Shown: positions 8,637 to 16,255, counted from the first letter of the stretch. The stretch: DNA of 31,908 nt from an uncultured Bacteroidota bacterium (GCA_903908015.1 CAIVQI010000100.1:1-31908), one strand, 5' to 3'. Notes: generated by a model not told the origin, from the sequence alone. A program made the numbers and translations.

Positions 8637-8876
8637 GACCTATTTCGGCTTCGGTTTCGAACTTTTTTCCATGTTTGCGCAAAATATGAACTGAATACGC
8701 CCGACATTCGGCACTTCCTTTGATCGCCCATCATTCTTTGCGCGCGTTTACCGCTTCAACATCAGGAACTACGATCGGATGGGGATCATCGACCCCGGAC
8801 TTACAAGCATATCGGAAAGGAGCAATTTTAGGTTCGTGTAGATGGCGGAGTTGAATAATGGCCAGGCATGAGTCGA
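8637..8876. other. Unassigned 240-base spacer between ctlX and the DUF2256 gene
   Basis: All three minus-strand frames were read. The longest open stretch gives about 50 residues continuing past the ctlX stop in another frame, with no recognisable domain. A 33-codon reading frame ends in an ATGA overlap with the DUF2256 start, but its product resembles nothing known. No tRNA, clear hairpin terminator or TAnnTTTG promoter was found. It may hold an untranslated leader for the microprotein gene or a degraded gene. Confidence 0.4.
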
Positions 8877-9857
8877 CTATGTCCCAAATACTTCGGCAAG
8901 CATGCAGCGGGCCGAGCCGCCACCCATGCGTTCGATAAGGGGAATGTCGAGAATAATGGGCTTCAAGAGTCCAGAAATCAGTTGGCGCTGCTGTTCGGTG
9001 AATGCATTCCATGCTGTCCGCGAAACCACCAGATGTTGCCCTCCGTCTGTGTTTTGCACCTCCAAGACATTGGCGCAAAACGATCCCATTTGATCGTCAT
9101 TTATTTCTATGAGCGTTCTGTTGTGGCGCATGAGTTGGTTTCTGATTGTAGAAACCCCAGTTTGCTCGATTACATCAAGGCACGCAATGGCAAGGGTGGG
9201 CCCCACAGACAATACCACATTGGTGTGGTATGGGGGATCCCCAAATTTATCGTTGGTCAACATAAATATCAAATCATAATCGAGGTGCTTCGCCACCAAT
9301 TCGGCTGTGTTGCGGTGGGTGCGCGGCGAATCTGTGGCAAAAACTACATGGTGTTGGTGATCAAAAACCAGGCTGCCTGTGCCTTCCAGGAACTGATTGG
9401 CTTCAGCCTGGGATCGTAAATCCAAACCCATATTGAATCCCATTGATTCCAAAGCAGCCACATGGGTGGGGTCGATTTCAGCTCGGCGGTTTTCGGCCAT
9501 CATCGGATACAAAATGTATTGGCCACCCTGATGCGTACTGAACCAATTGTTCAGAAAAACAGCATCGGGTTTAGGTGGATGTGGATTGTCGTACCAAACA
9601 GTGACTTGAACGCCTGCGGATTGTATGCGCGCCACACTTTGGTCGAATTCAAGCATTGCGCGCTGTGCAATTTGGTCGTGGTTGGTTAATGGGTTCCTCA
9701 GGACTTCATCTGGATTTAAAAAAGGGGGATTTATGTCGGTTTGAAATGAATGAGGGGATAATTTCTTCTGAAATGCATTCGTAGCGCTTGTCTGTTCGTT
9801 GAAGCCAAACTGGGTCGGCCGGATCATCAATAGATGATTGGATATAACAGGATTCAT
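8877..9857 (-). CDS. ctlX: CtlX-type citrulline/arginine amidinohydrolase
   Basis: The protein belongs to the guanidine-group-modifying superfamily (arginine deiminase, dimethylarginine dimethylaminohydrolase, amidinotransferase) and best fits the group annotated as citrulline utilization hydrolase CtlX. It has 326 residues. Recognisable elements are the start HLLMIRPTQFGFNEQT, the substrate-side segment FLNNWFSTH, the acidic catalytic motif LEGTGS at 157-162 (Glu158), the catalytic His211 in YHTNVVL, and the nucleophilic Cys318 in GGGSARCMLAEVF. The Cys-His-Glu triad is complete. Expected chemistry is attack on a guanidinium or ureido carbon, giving a Cys-linked intermediate. The start ATG keeps the family N-terminus. 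It lies 80 bases downstream of the photolyase gene on the same strand. Citrulline as substrate comes from family annotation, not from anything visible here. Confidence 0.85.
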   Translation of the reverse strand: MNPVISNHLLMIRPTQFGFNEQTSATNAFQKKLSPHSFQTDINPPFLNPDEVLRNPLTNHDQIAQRAMLEFDQSVARIQSAGVQVTVWYDNPHPPKPDAVFLNNWFSTHQGGQYILYPMMAENRRAEIDPTHVAALESMGFNMGLDLRSQAEANQFLEGTGSLVFDHQHHVVFATDSPRTHRNTAELVAKHLDYDLIFMLTNDKFGDPPYHTNVVLSVGPTLAIACLDVIEQTGVSTIRNQLMRHNRTLIEINDDQMGSFCANVLEVQNTDGGQHLVVSRTAWNAFTEQQRQLISGLLKPIILDIPLIERMGGGSARCMLAEVFGT

Positions 9858-9937
9858 TCAGATGCTTTGGTCTAGATAGGCAAATAAAAGTCTGTTTTGA
9901 TCAGAAAACGCTCAAAATGGGGGAAAAGGGAGTCGGA

Positions 9938-11251
9938 TTATGGCTTAAGTGCAGCGCTGTAGGTGTCGAGTGCGCGTTGCCGGGCAAAGGAATGTTCCAC
10001 CATCGGAGCCGGATAGCGAGAAGTGCCCCATTCGGGTACCCATTTGCGGATATAAAGACTATTTGGATCGAACTTTCGTGCTTGTTCAGAAGGGTTGAAT
10101 ACCCTGAAATAAGGTGCTGCATCGCACCCACTCCCCGCGGCCCATTGCCAGCCACCATTGTTCGAGGCCAGATCAAAGTCCAATAAGTGTCGGGCAAACC
10201 ATGCTGCGCCCCAGCGCCAATCAATCAGTAAATGTTTCGTGAGGAAGCTGGCCGTCACCATACGCACCCTGTTGTGCATGAAGCCAGTATGGCGCAATTG
10301 ACGCATGCCTGCATCGACCAGCGGGTAGCCTGTAGTGCCGTGGCACCAACGTTCAAAGTCGGCTGGCGCATCCCTCCATGCGATTTGATCATAAGCCGGC
10401 TTAAAAGACCGTTCGGCTACGTACGGGAACTGAGCGAGGATCATTTGATAAAAATCACGCCAAATGAGCTCGTTCAGGAATGTGGCATTGAGGCGGCGCG
10501 CGCGTTGGGCGAGTAATCGGATGCTGATTGTGCCAAATCGAAGGTGAATGCCCAGCCTGGAAGTACCTTCAATATGTGGGAAATTCCGGCGAGCATCGTA
10601 ATGTGCGATGAGATCATCCTCAGTGTGGGTTGGCGGAATGCTGATGGCGGATGGTTTGAACCCAAGTTCTTGCAGGGTTGGCAGGGGTGTGCCGGGGTCT
10701 GTTACGAGTTGGCTGCTTTTAAGCAGTTCTGCACTGTTCCACTCCTGAACATGCTCCGCTTGGAGGGTGTTGAGCCATTTTCTGCTGTAGGGTGTATAAA
10801 CCGTGTATGGCTTGCCATCATCTTTCAATACTTCATGCGGTTCGCGCAGGACATGGTCTTTGTAGTCATGCCATGGGATACCATGCCGATGAAGCAGGGA
10901 TGCTATCTGGGCGTCGCGCTGTCGTGCATATGGCTCATAATCGCGGTTTGCATAAACCTCTGCTATTTTATGCTTTTGGAGTAACTCCGCCCAAATTTCT
11001 TCAGGCTTTCCATGCATGATACAAAGGCCGGCACCGGACTGCTGCAGGGTTTCATGGAGCGCCAACAAGGTATTATGTAGAAAATGCACACGGGCATCGT
11101 CATTTGATTCTAGACGATCCAGGATGTGTTTGTCGAAAATAAACAGAATCATCACCGGGCGCCCTGCTTTGAGTGCATGCCAAAGAGCGGTATTGTCCGA
11201 CAGCCGAAGGTCTCTTCGAAGCCAGCAAACACTTATAGGATAAACCGACAT
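9938..11251 (-). CDS. phr: Deoxyribodipyrimidine photolyase (class I, cryptochrome/photolyase family)
   Basis: Photolyase uses blue light and FADH- to split UV-induced cyclobutane pyrimidine dimers. The 437-residue protein has the N-terminal alpha/beta antenna domain (VCWLRRDLRLSDN at 8-20) and the C-terminal helical FAD domain. That domain shows EGTSRLGIHLRFG, ELIWRDFYQ, TGYPLVDAGMRQL, HNRVRMVTASFLTK and NNGGWQWAAGSG. By alignment with E. coli PhrB the electron-transfer tryptophans are W292, W345 and W368, all present. At the antenna site the protein reads RDYEPYARQRD (103-113), whereas E. coli has Asn-Glu there to hold methenyl-tetrahydrofolate. The antenna is therefore probably not bound in the E. 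coli way. It follows the SDR gene by 38 bases in a pterin gene block. A CPD-repair role is the most likely; a cryptochrome role is possible but less so. Confidence 0.93.
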   Translation of the reverse strand: MSVYPISVCWLRRDLRLSDNTALWHALKAGRPVMILFIFDKHILDRLESNDDARVHFLHNTLLALHETLQQSGAGLCIMHGKPEEIWAELLQKHKIAEVYANRDYEPYARQRDAQIASLLHRHGIPWHDYKDHVLREPHEVLKDDGKPYTVYTPYSRKWLNTLQAEHVQEWNSAELLKSSQLVTDPGTPLPTLQELGFKPSAISIPPTHTEDDLIAHYDARRNFPHIEGTSRLGIHLRFGTISIRLLAQRARRLNATFLNELIWRDFYQMILAQFPYVAERSFKPAYDQIAWRDAPADFERWCHGTTGYPLVDAGMRQLRHTGFMHNRVRMVTASFLTKHLLIDWRWGAAWFARHLLDFDLASNNGGWQWAAGSGCDAAPYFRVFNPSEQARKFDPNSLYIRKWVPEWGTSRYPAPMVEHSFARQRALDTYSAALKP

Positions 11252-11289
11252 GGTTGTTTGAAGGTTTTCTTGATTATTAAAATCCGTAA

Positions 11290-12000
11290 TCAGCCTCTGA
11301 GGCTTCCCATACCCCCATCTACCCCTATAATCTGACCAGTTATCCAGCCAGATTCGGGTGACAATAGAAATACTGCTGCCGAGGCCGTGTCATGGGGCTG
11401 ACCAACGCGTCCAAGTGGGTGCCTTTTGTCGCCCGCTAACCTTTTTTCATCGCTGTTCAGTAAGGGTGCAGCCAGAGGGGTATCGGTGAGAGAGGGCGCC
11501 AGGGCATTAACCCGTATGCTTGAGGAAGCAGACTCTGCGGCCAGCGAGCGGGTAAGTCCTTCCAATGCAGATTTAGCGGAAGCAATCGAGCTATGAAACG
11601 GCATGCCCGTTTGCGCGGCAACGGTACTGAAGAATACCACAGATGAATCCCCCGCTTTTTTGAGCCTTGAATAAGCGGAGCGAACAGCGCGTACCGCCCC
11701 CAAGAAATTGAGCTTCCATTCGTTGAGGTAGTCGGCGTCGGTTAACCGGGTAAAGGGTTTTAGGGTGATGCTGCCCGGTGCATATACCAATCCGTGCAGT
11801 TGCTCGGGCAGGTGATCAAGGGGTAAATCTACATCCCCAACGGCGTCCCAAAATGTCCAATGGTCTCCATAAGTATCCGGTTTTTGGCGACCAAATGTCC
11901 AAACATTTGCTCCCTCATGCCGAGACATTCGTGCAATCTCCGCACCTATGCCAGTGCGAGCGCCCACAATCAGGATGTTCCGTTGTACTAACCTGGCCAT
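11290..12000 (-). CDS. Short-chain dehydrogenase/reductase-like protein with non-canonical active site
   Basis: The 236-residue protein has an SDR Rossmann fold. The dinucleotide loop is GARTGIG at 13-19, then Asn98 in LNFLG, the serine strand FFSTVAAQ (Ser125), and the C-terminal RVNALAPSLTDTPLA and ITGQIIGVDGG. The normal YxxxK catalytic motif is replaced: Lys143 is kept, but the tyrosine position (139) is Ile within SSIASAKSA. This matches a divergent SDR subgroup in which the tyrosine is missing. The enzyme may reduce by another proton donor or may serve a different role. Its start codon overlaps the folE stop by one base (TAATG), implying coupled translation, and the photolyase gene follows after 38 bases. 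A role in pterin reduction is suggested by position only. Confidence 0.85.
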   Translation of the reverse strand: MARLVQRNILIVGARTGIGAEIARMSRHEGANVWTFGRQKPDTYGDHWTFWDAVGDVDLPLDHLPEQLHGLVYAPGSITLKPFTRLTDADYLNEWKLNFLGAVRAVRSAYSRLKKAGDSSVVFFSTVAAQTGMPFHSSIASAKSALEGLTRSLAAESASSSIRVNALAPSLTDTPLAAPLLNSDEKRLAGDKRHPLGRVGQPHDTASAAVFLLSPESGWITGQIIGVDGGMGSLRG

Positions 12001-12695
12001 TATTGTGCTGGCATTTCAAGATAGCGGAGAAATTCGGATCTGGTGGCCTCATCCAGGAAGCGGCCGCTGTAATCGGATGTGATGGTTCTACTTTGACGGT
12101 CTTGCACCCCGCGCATGCTCACGCACATGTGGTGGGCGTCTATAACCACGGCCACGTCCTCTGTTTTAAGAACACTTCGGAGTTCATTGGCGATTTGCCG
12201 GGTGAGGCGTTCCTGCACCTGGGGTCTTCGTGCAAAATAATCGACGATCCGGTTTATCTTGCTCAAACCGATGACCTGTCCGTTGCTGATATAGGCTACA
12301 TGTGCTTTGCCCACGATGGGCACGAAATGGTGTTCACAATGGGAGTAGACGGCAATTTCCTTCTCAACCAGCATTTGCTTATACTGGTATTTGTTGTCAA
12401 ATAGCGCGACACGCGGTTTGTTATCAGGATTGAGGCCACTGAAAATCTCTTCGACATACATTTTGGCGACGCGATATGGAGTTCCTCTGAGGCTATCATC
12501 GCTCAGGTCCAGTCCCAAGACATGCATGATTTCTCGGAAATGCTTTTCGATCAATTCGATTTTGAGCTCGTTGTCGCGTTCAAACGCATCTTGGCGGAGC
12601 GGTGTATCCATTGATCCAGGTGCATGATGGTCGCCTAACTCTTCCATCATTCGGTGTTCATCCTTCACATTCAACATAATTTCGTTCGGTTTCAT
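12000..12695 (-). CDS. folE: GTP cyclohydrolase I
   Basis: FolE opens the imidazole ring of GTP and rearranges it to 7,8-dihydroneopterin triphosphate, the entry compound for folate, biopterin and queuosine-type pathways. The 231-residue protein carries the zinc ligands Cys120, His123 (SHCEHHF) and Cys191 (HHMCVSMRG), at the same spacing as in E. coli. It also has GTPYRVAKMY, GLSKINRI and the C-terminal DYSGRF. The N-terminal 15 residues overlap the queD gene by 38 bases. Internal ATG codons at residues 16 and 17 would remove that overlap, so the exact start is uncertain; Bacteroidota relatives have N-termini of either length. It sits between the pterin synthase gene and the SDR gene, which makes supply of a reduced pterin the shared theme. 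Confidence 0.95.
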   Translation of the reverse strand: MKPNEIMLNVKDEHRMMEELGDHHAPGSMDTPLRQDAFERDNELKIELIEKHFREIMHVLGLDLSDDSLRGTPYRVAKMYVEEIFSGLNPDNKPRVALFDNKYQYKQMLVEKEIAVYSHCEHHFVPIVGKAHVAYISNGQVIGLSKINRIVDYFARRPQVQERLTRQIANELRSVLKTEDVAVVIDAHHMCVSMRGVQDRQSRTITSDYSGRFLDEATRSEFLRYLEMPAQ

Positions 12696-13065
12696 ATAAG
12701 GTTACTTTTAAATCATGAGCAGGGTCAATTTCAGGGCGCAAAATGACCCAAATGACTTGTGCAATGTTCTCTGCAGTGGGGACAAGCGTTTTAAACTCCG
12801 CAGTATCCAGGTTGAGGTTTTGATGATCAAATCGTTCTACCACGCAACGGTCGATGAGCTCAGCCAACCACTTTAAGTCCACCACATAGCCTGTATCGGC
12901 GTCGACTTCGCCGCGCACGTGCACCAGTAGGTTGTAATTATGTCCGTGGTAATTGGCATTAGCGCATTTGCCATACACTGCATTGTTGCGCTGCTCATCC
13001 CAATCTGGCCTATACAGGCGGTGGGCGGCATTGAAATGGGATTTACGGGTTACGGTAATTTTCAC
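12658..13065 (-). CDS. queD: 6-pyruvoyl/6-carboxy-tetrahydropterin synthase
   Basis: The 135-residue protein belongs to the PTPS/QueD family, which acts on dihydroneopterin triphosphate. Zinc ligands are His15 (FNAAHRL), His40 and His42 (YHGHNY). The catalytic Cys34 lies in YGKCANANYHGHNY, and FDHQNLNLD, PTAENIAQVIW and VTLYETERNYV follow. These segments resemble mammalian 6-pyruvoyl-tetrahydropterin synthase closely (FGKCNNPNGHGHNYKV, LDHKNLDMD, KVYETDNN) and less so the short E. coli QueD. The product may be 6-pyruvoyl-tetrahydropterin for a biopterin-like cofactor or 6-carboxy-tetrahydropterin for queuosine; sequence alone does not decide. The start codon is GTG, with no in-frame ATG nearby. 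No queC or queE gene is adjacent, while folE overlaps it. Confidence 0.9.
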   Translation of the reverse strand: MKITVTRKSHFNAAHRLYRPDWDEQRNNAVYGKCANANYHGHNYNLLVHVRGEVDADTGYVVDLKWLAELIDRCVVERFDHQNLNLDTAEFKTLVPTAENIAQVIWVILRPEIDPAHDLKVTLYETERNYVECEG

Positions 13066-13123
13066 GATGTAGATTAAACCCCTGAGCCCATCATTTGTTC
13101 GACTGAGGACAGATTTTATTAGC

Positions 13124-14152
13124 CTACCAGCGGATCAGCGCCGAAGCCCAGGTAAAACCACTGCCGAATGCTGCCAACATAAGAAGGTCGCCCCGTTGTA
13201 ACCTGCCCTCGGATACGGCCTCACTGAGGGCAATGGGAATCGAGGCAGCAGTGGTATTTCCATACCGCATAATGTTATTAAAAACCTGATCATCTCGAAG
13301 CCCCATTTTTTGCTGGATATACTGACTAATCCTCAGATTGGCCTGATGCGGGATCATCAGTTTGAGCTCGCTGGATTGTACGCCATTGGCCATTAAGGCC
13401 TCGTTGATGACTTCAGAAAACCGGTTGATGGCATGTTTAAAAACGAAATTCCCGTTCATGTAAGGATAGTATGACTCATCGTTGGGGTTGTTTTCGTTCA
13501 TAATGTGTGATACCCAATGTTGGGTGCTGGGACTAATCACAGCGAGCTCACGTGCATGTCTTCCTTCACTATGGAGATGCGTCGATAGTATCTTGCTCTT
13601 GCCCAATTCATTATCAGTGTGCTGTGGAGCAACCCCCACGACGACAGCACCAGCACCATCTCCAAAAATGACACTCACATTTCTCCCTCGGGTGGTCATG
13701 TCTAGTCCAGCACTGTGCACCTCAGAACCCACCACGAGAATTCGTCGGTACATGCCTGTGCGGATGAATTGATCCGCAACGGAAAGCGCATACACAAAGC
13801 CAGAGCATTGGTTGCGGATATCCAGTGCCCCGATGGTGTGGTCAGGAGCTAACATTTCTTGCAATTGAACCCCAGGTCCAGGGAAGTAGTAGTCTGGGCT
13901 CAAGGTCGCGAATATGATAAAGTCCAGTTCTTCAGCGGTAATTCCAGCGTTATTGAGCGCAATCAATGATGCTCGGTAGCCCATGGTGGCTGTGGTGTCA
14001 CCATGGCCCGGTACCACATGCCGGCGTTCCTCAATACCCGTGCGTTCTACAATCCACTCATGCGATGTGTCCATGAACTGGCTCAGATCGTTGTTGGTTA
14101 CCACATGGTCTGGCACAAAGTGCCCGACTCCTAAAATCATACTGCTCTTCAT
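13124..14152 (-). CDS. fabH: 3-oxoacyl-[acyl-carrier-protein] synthase III
   Basis: KAS III condenses a short acyl-CoA starter with malonyl-ACP and so starts fatty acid synthesis in the cytoplasm. The 342-residue protein has the thiolase-fold catalytic triad: Cys116 in RNQCSGFVYAL, His269 in IPHQANLRI and Asn299 in RYGNTTAASIP, plus the GDGAGAVVV loop and a C-terminal FGSGFTWASALIRW. The residues before the catalytic cysteine (RNQC) differ from the E. coli AAC form and are common in Bacteroidota homologues. It also has an extended segment near 205-235 not found in the shortest FabH proteins. A role with unusual starter units is therefore possible. It begins 36 bases after the last suf-linked gene, so it may share that transcript. 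Confidence 0.88.
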   Translation of the reverse strand: MKSSMILGVGHFVPDHVVTNNDLSQFMDTSHEWIVERTGIEERRHVVPGHGDTTATMGYRASLIALNNAGITAEELDFIIFATLSPDYYFPGPGVQLQEMLAPDHTIGALDIRNQCSGFVYALSVADQFIRTGMYRRILVVGSEVHSAGLDMTTRGRNVSVIFGDGAGAVVVGVAPQHTDNELGKSKILSTHLHSEGRHARELAVISPSTQHWVSHIMNENNPNDESYYPYMNGNFVFKHAINRFSEVINEALMANGVQSSELKLMIPHQANLRISQYIQQKMGLRDDQVFNNIMRYGNTTAASIPIALSEAVSEGRLQRGDLLMLAAFGSGFTWASALIRW

Positions 14153-14188
14153 GATTCAGATTTAAGGTGGAAAAATACTGACTAATGC

Positions 14189-14515
14189 CTACAAAAAACC
14201 AAGTTCAAGGCGAGCCTCTTCACTCATCAGGTCCTGCGACCAAGCGGGCTCGAAGGTGAGGGTAACAACCGCCTCACTGACTCCTGCGATTCCTCGAATT
14301 TTTGATTCAACCTCGCCGGGAAGGGTGCCCGCTACCGGGCAGGCAGGGGAGGTTAGGGTCATGATGACTTCTACTTTTCCTTCATGACCCACTTTGACTT
14401 CGTAGATCAACCCCAATTCATAAATGTCGACCGGTATTTCGGGATCATAAATGGTTTTGAGAACGGCAATAACGTCCTGTTGAAGTTCCACAAATGATTT
14501 ATTGGGCTGTGTCAT
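14189..14515 (-). CDS. DUF59/MIP18-family SUF-associated Fe-S assembly protein
   Basis: The 108-residue protein belongs to the MIP18/DUF59 family, members of which help mature Fe-S proteins and are routine parts of Bacteroidota suf operons (SufT-like). Visible features are the family core YDPEIPVDIYELGLIYEV, a central beta sheet, and the conserved TSPACP motif with Cys59. The C-terminus ends in a short hydrophobic tail. The ATG follows the sufE stop codon directly (TGAATG), so translation is likely coupled. It probably hands clusters from the SUF scaffold to target proteins, but the exact partner is not known from sequence. FabH is encoded just downstream. Confidence 0.88.
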   Translation of the reverse strand: MTQPNKSFVELQQDVIAVLKTIYDPEIPVDIYELGLIYEVKVGHEGKVEVIMTLTSPACPVAGTLPGEVESKIRGIAGVSEAVVTLTFEPAWSQDLMSEEARLELGFL

Positions 14516-14959
14516 TCAGTTCCTGTTTTGTGTACCCAATGCAAGTGATGCATCATGACGGATGCGCGACAACATACCCGCTAAGCCGTTGGCCCTTCCG
14601 GGAGATAGATGCGCGGTGAGCCCGATGCGTTCAGGCAGATCAAAGTTTTCATTAAGAATATCGGATGGCGTTTGGCCGTTAAATACTTTCATCAACAAGG
14701 CGATGATGCCTCTTGCAATAAAGGCTTCAGAATCAGCGGACATCCATAATCGGTTGTTTTCATAGCGGGTGATCAGCCAGACACGACTCTGGCATCCTCT
14801 AATGAGGTTGTCGGAAGTTTTTTCTTCAGGGGATAGCCCCTGAACTTCCTTTCCTAAATCCATTAGATAAGCATATCGCTCCTCCCAATCGTCGAGGTAT
14901 TCGAAGTCGGCCGCCAATTGATCTTGAATGGACTTCATATTACTCGGTATGTTCATCAT
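14516..14959 (-). CDS. sufE: SufE cysteine desulfuration protein
   Basis: SufE takes the persulfide sulfur from the SufS active-site cysteine and passes it to the SufBCD scaffold. The 147-residue protein contains the acceptor cysteine Cys56 in NLIRGCQSRVWL, the defining motif. The N-terminal helix has DWEERYAYLMDLG and the C-terminal part has LSPGRANGLAGML. Three in-frame ATG codons lie at residues 1, 2 and 8; the third (14938) also gives a family-like N-terminus, MKSIQDQLAADFEYLDDW, so the true start may be seven codons later. It starts 24 bases after sufS and abuts the DUF59 gene. Confidence 0.93.
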   Translation of the reverse strand: MMNIPSNMKSIQDQLAADFEYLDDWEERYAYLMDLGKEVQGLSPEEKTSDNLIRGCQSRVWLITRYENNRLWMSADSEAFIARGIIALLMKVFNGQTPSDILNENFDLPERIGLTAHLSPGRANGLAGMLSRIRHDASLALGTQNRN

Positions 14960-14983
14960 ATTCGATCTGCAAAAATTTCTGGT

Positions 14984-16255
14984 TTAATTGGATTGGGATA
15001 TTCCAAGCAACCGCAATGCCCGTTTGATGGCCCGGTCCAATTGGTCTATTTCTTCGAATGTATTATAAATTGCCAGAGAAACCCTGCAGGTCCCGGTGAT
15101 GCCAAAATGACGCATCAATGGCTGCGCGCAATGATGGCCTGTACGCAGTGCGATGCCTTGCTCATCAAGCAGGATGCCCAGATCATAGGGATGCACCCCA
15201 TCGACCACGAATGAAATGACTCCTGCGCGCTCTTTCGGGCTACCAATGAAGCGGATCTGTGGGATTTCGCTCAGTTTCTCAAGGGCATATTGCAGCAATT
15301 CCGACTCACGACGGCTAATATTTTGCCAGCCAATCGATTCCAAAAAGTCGATGGCTGCAGATAAGCCGATAACCCCTGCGATATTGGGGGTGCCCGCCTC
15401 CAAACGGTAGGGGAGATCGGCCCATGTGCTCTTTTCGTAAGTCACCTCATCAATCATATCCCCACCACCAAAAACGGGGTCCAGGGTCTCCAGAATCGAT
15501 TTTTTGCCGTAAAGGACCCCTAGTCCGGTTGGCCCCATCATTTTATGGGCTGAGAAGCATAGGAAATCGACCCCCAGGTGTTGAACATCTATGGGGTGGT
15601 GCGCAGCCACCTGGGCGGCATCAATGAGGGTGGTTATGCCCTTCTCACGGGCCAATTGTACCCAATCATGAGCCGGATTGATGGTTCCAAGGGCGTTACT
15701 GATCCAACTAAAGGCAAAAATCCGGGTTTTTGAATGGAGCATTTCGGCAACGGAATCGGTACTCACTTCACCGAATTCATTAACGGGCACAATTTTTAAT
15801 TGGGCTCCGGTCATGGCGCAGGCCATTTGCCAGGGCACAAGGTTGGCGTGGTGTTCGAGCCCCGTCACCAGCACTTCGTCGCCCGGTTTTAGATGGGCAC
15901 GCCCCCATGATAGGGCCACCACATTAACAGAGGCTGTAGTACCGGAAGTGAAAATAATTTCTGATGGGTCCTTGGCGCAGATGAAACGGGCTGTTTTTTG
16001 GCGCGCTTCTTCGTATGCTAAAGTGGCGCGTTGACTCAAAGAATGAACCCCACGATGAACATTTGCATTGTCAAACTCATAGTATCGTGTCATGGCATCG
16101 ATCACCTTCCGTGGCTTTTGTGCGGTTGCGGCGTGATCGAAATAAGCCAAGGGGTAGCCATTCACCTGTTGATGAAGGGCAGGGAATTCATCGCGAACTG
16201 CCTTCCAGTCAGTTTGATGGGTTTTACCCGATACAGATTGATCCGACTGTTTCAT
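14984..16255 (-). CDS. sufS: SufS cysteine desulfurase
   Basis: SufS is a PLP enzyme that converts cysteine to alanine and holds the sulfur as a persulfide for Fe-S cluster building. With the chosen start the protein has 423 residues. PLP is bound by Lys238 in CFSAHKMMGPTGLG. His136 in LEHHANLVPW stacks on the cofactor ring, and Cys376 in RTGHHCAQPLM is the persulfide cysteine, all in the group II (SufS) arrangement. The frame is open 39 codons further upstream to 16372, but that extension overlaps sufD and has no family likeness. The ATG at 16255 gives the standard N-terminus, with DWKAVRDEFPALHQ soon after. The gene follows sufD by 62 bases. Confidence 0.94.
   Translation of the reverse strand: MKQSDQSVSGKTHQTDWKAVRDEFPALHQQVNGYPLAYFDHAATAQKPRKVIDAMTRYYEFDNANVHRGVHSLSQRATLAYEEARQKTARFICAKDPSEIIFTSGTTASVNVVALSWGRAHLKPGDEVLVTGLEHHANLVPWQMACAMTGAQLKIVPVNEFGEVSTDSVAEMLHSKTRIFAFSWISNALGTINPAHDWVQLAREKGITTLIDAAQVAAHHPIDVQHLGVDFLCFSAHKMMGPTGLGVLYGKKSILETLDPVFGGGDMIDEVTYEKSTWADLPYRLEAGTPNIAGVIGLSAAIDFLESIGWQNISRRESELLQYALEKLSEIPQIRFIGSPKERAGVISFVVDGVHPYDLGILLDEQGIALRTGHHCAQPLMRHFGITGTCRVSLAIYNTFEEIDQLDRAIKRALRLLGISQSN

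Noticed and set aside
8391..8723. Open frame of 110 codons on the + strand
   Set aside because: It lies opposite the DUF2256 gene, has no recognisable domain and no promoter. The minus-strand family match explains the region.
8731..9078. Open frame of 115 codons on the - strand
   Set aside because: Most of it overlaps the end of ctlX in another frame, and its product is unlike any known protein.
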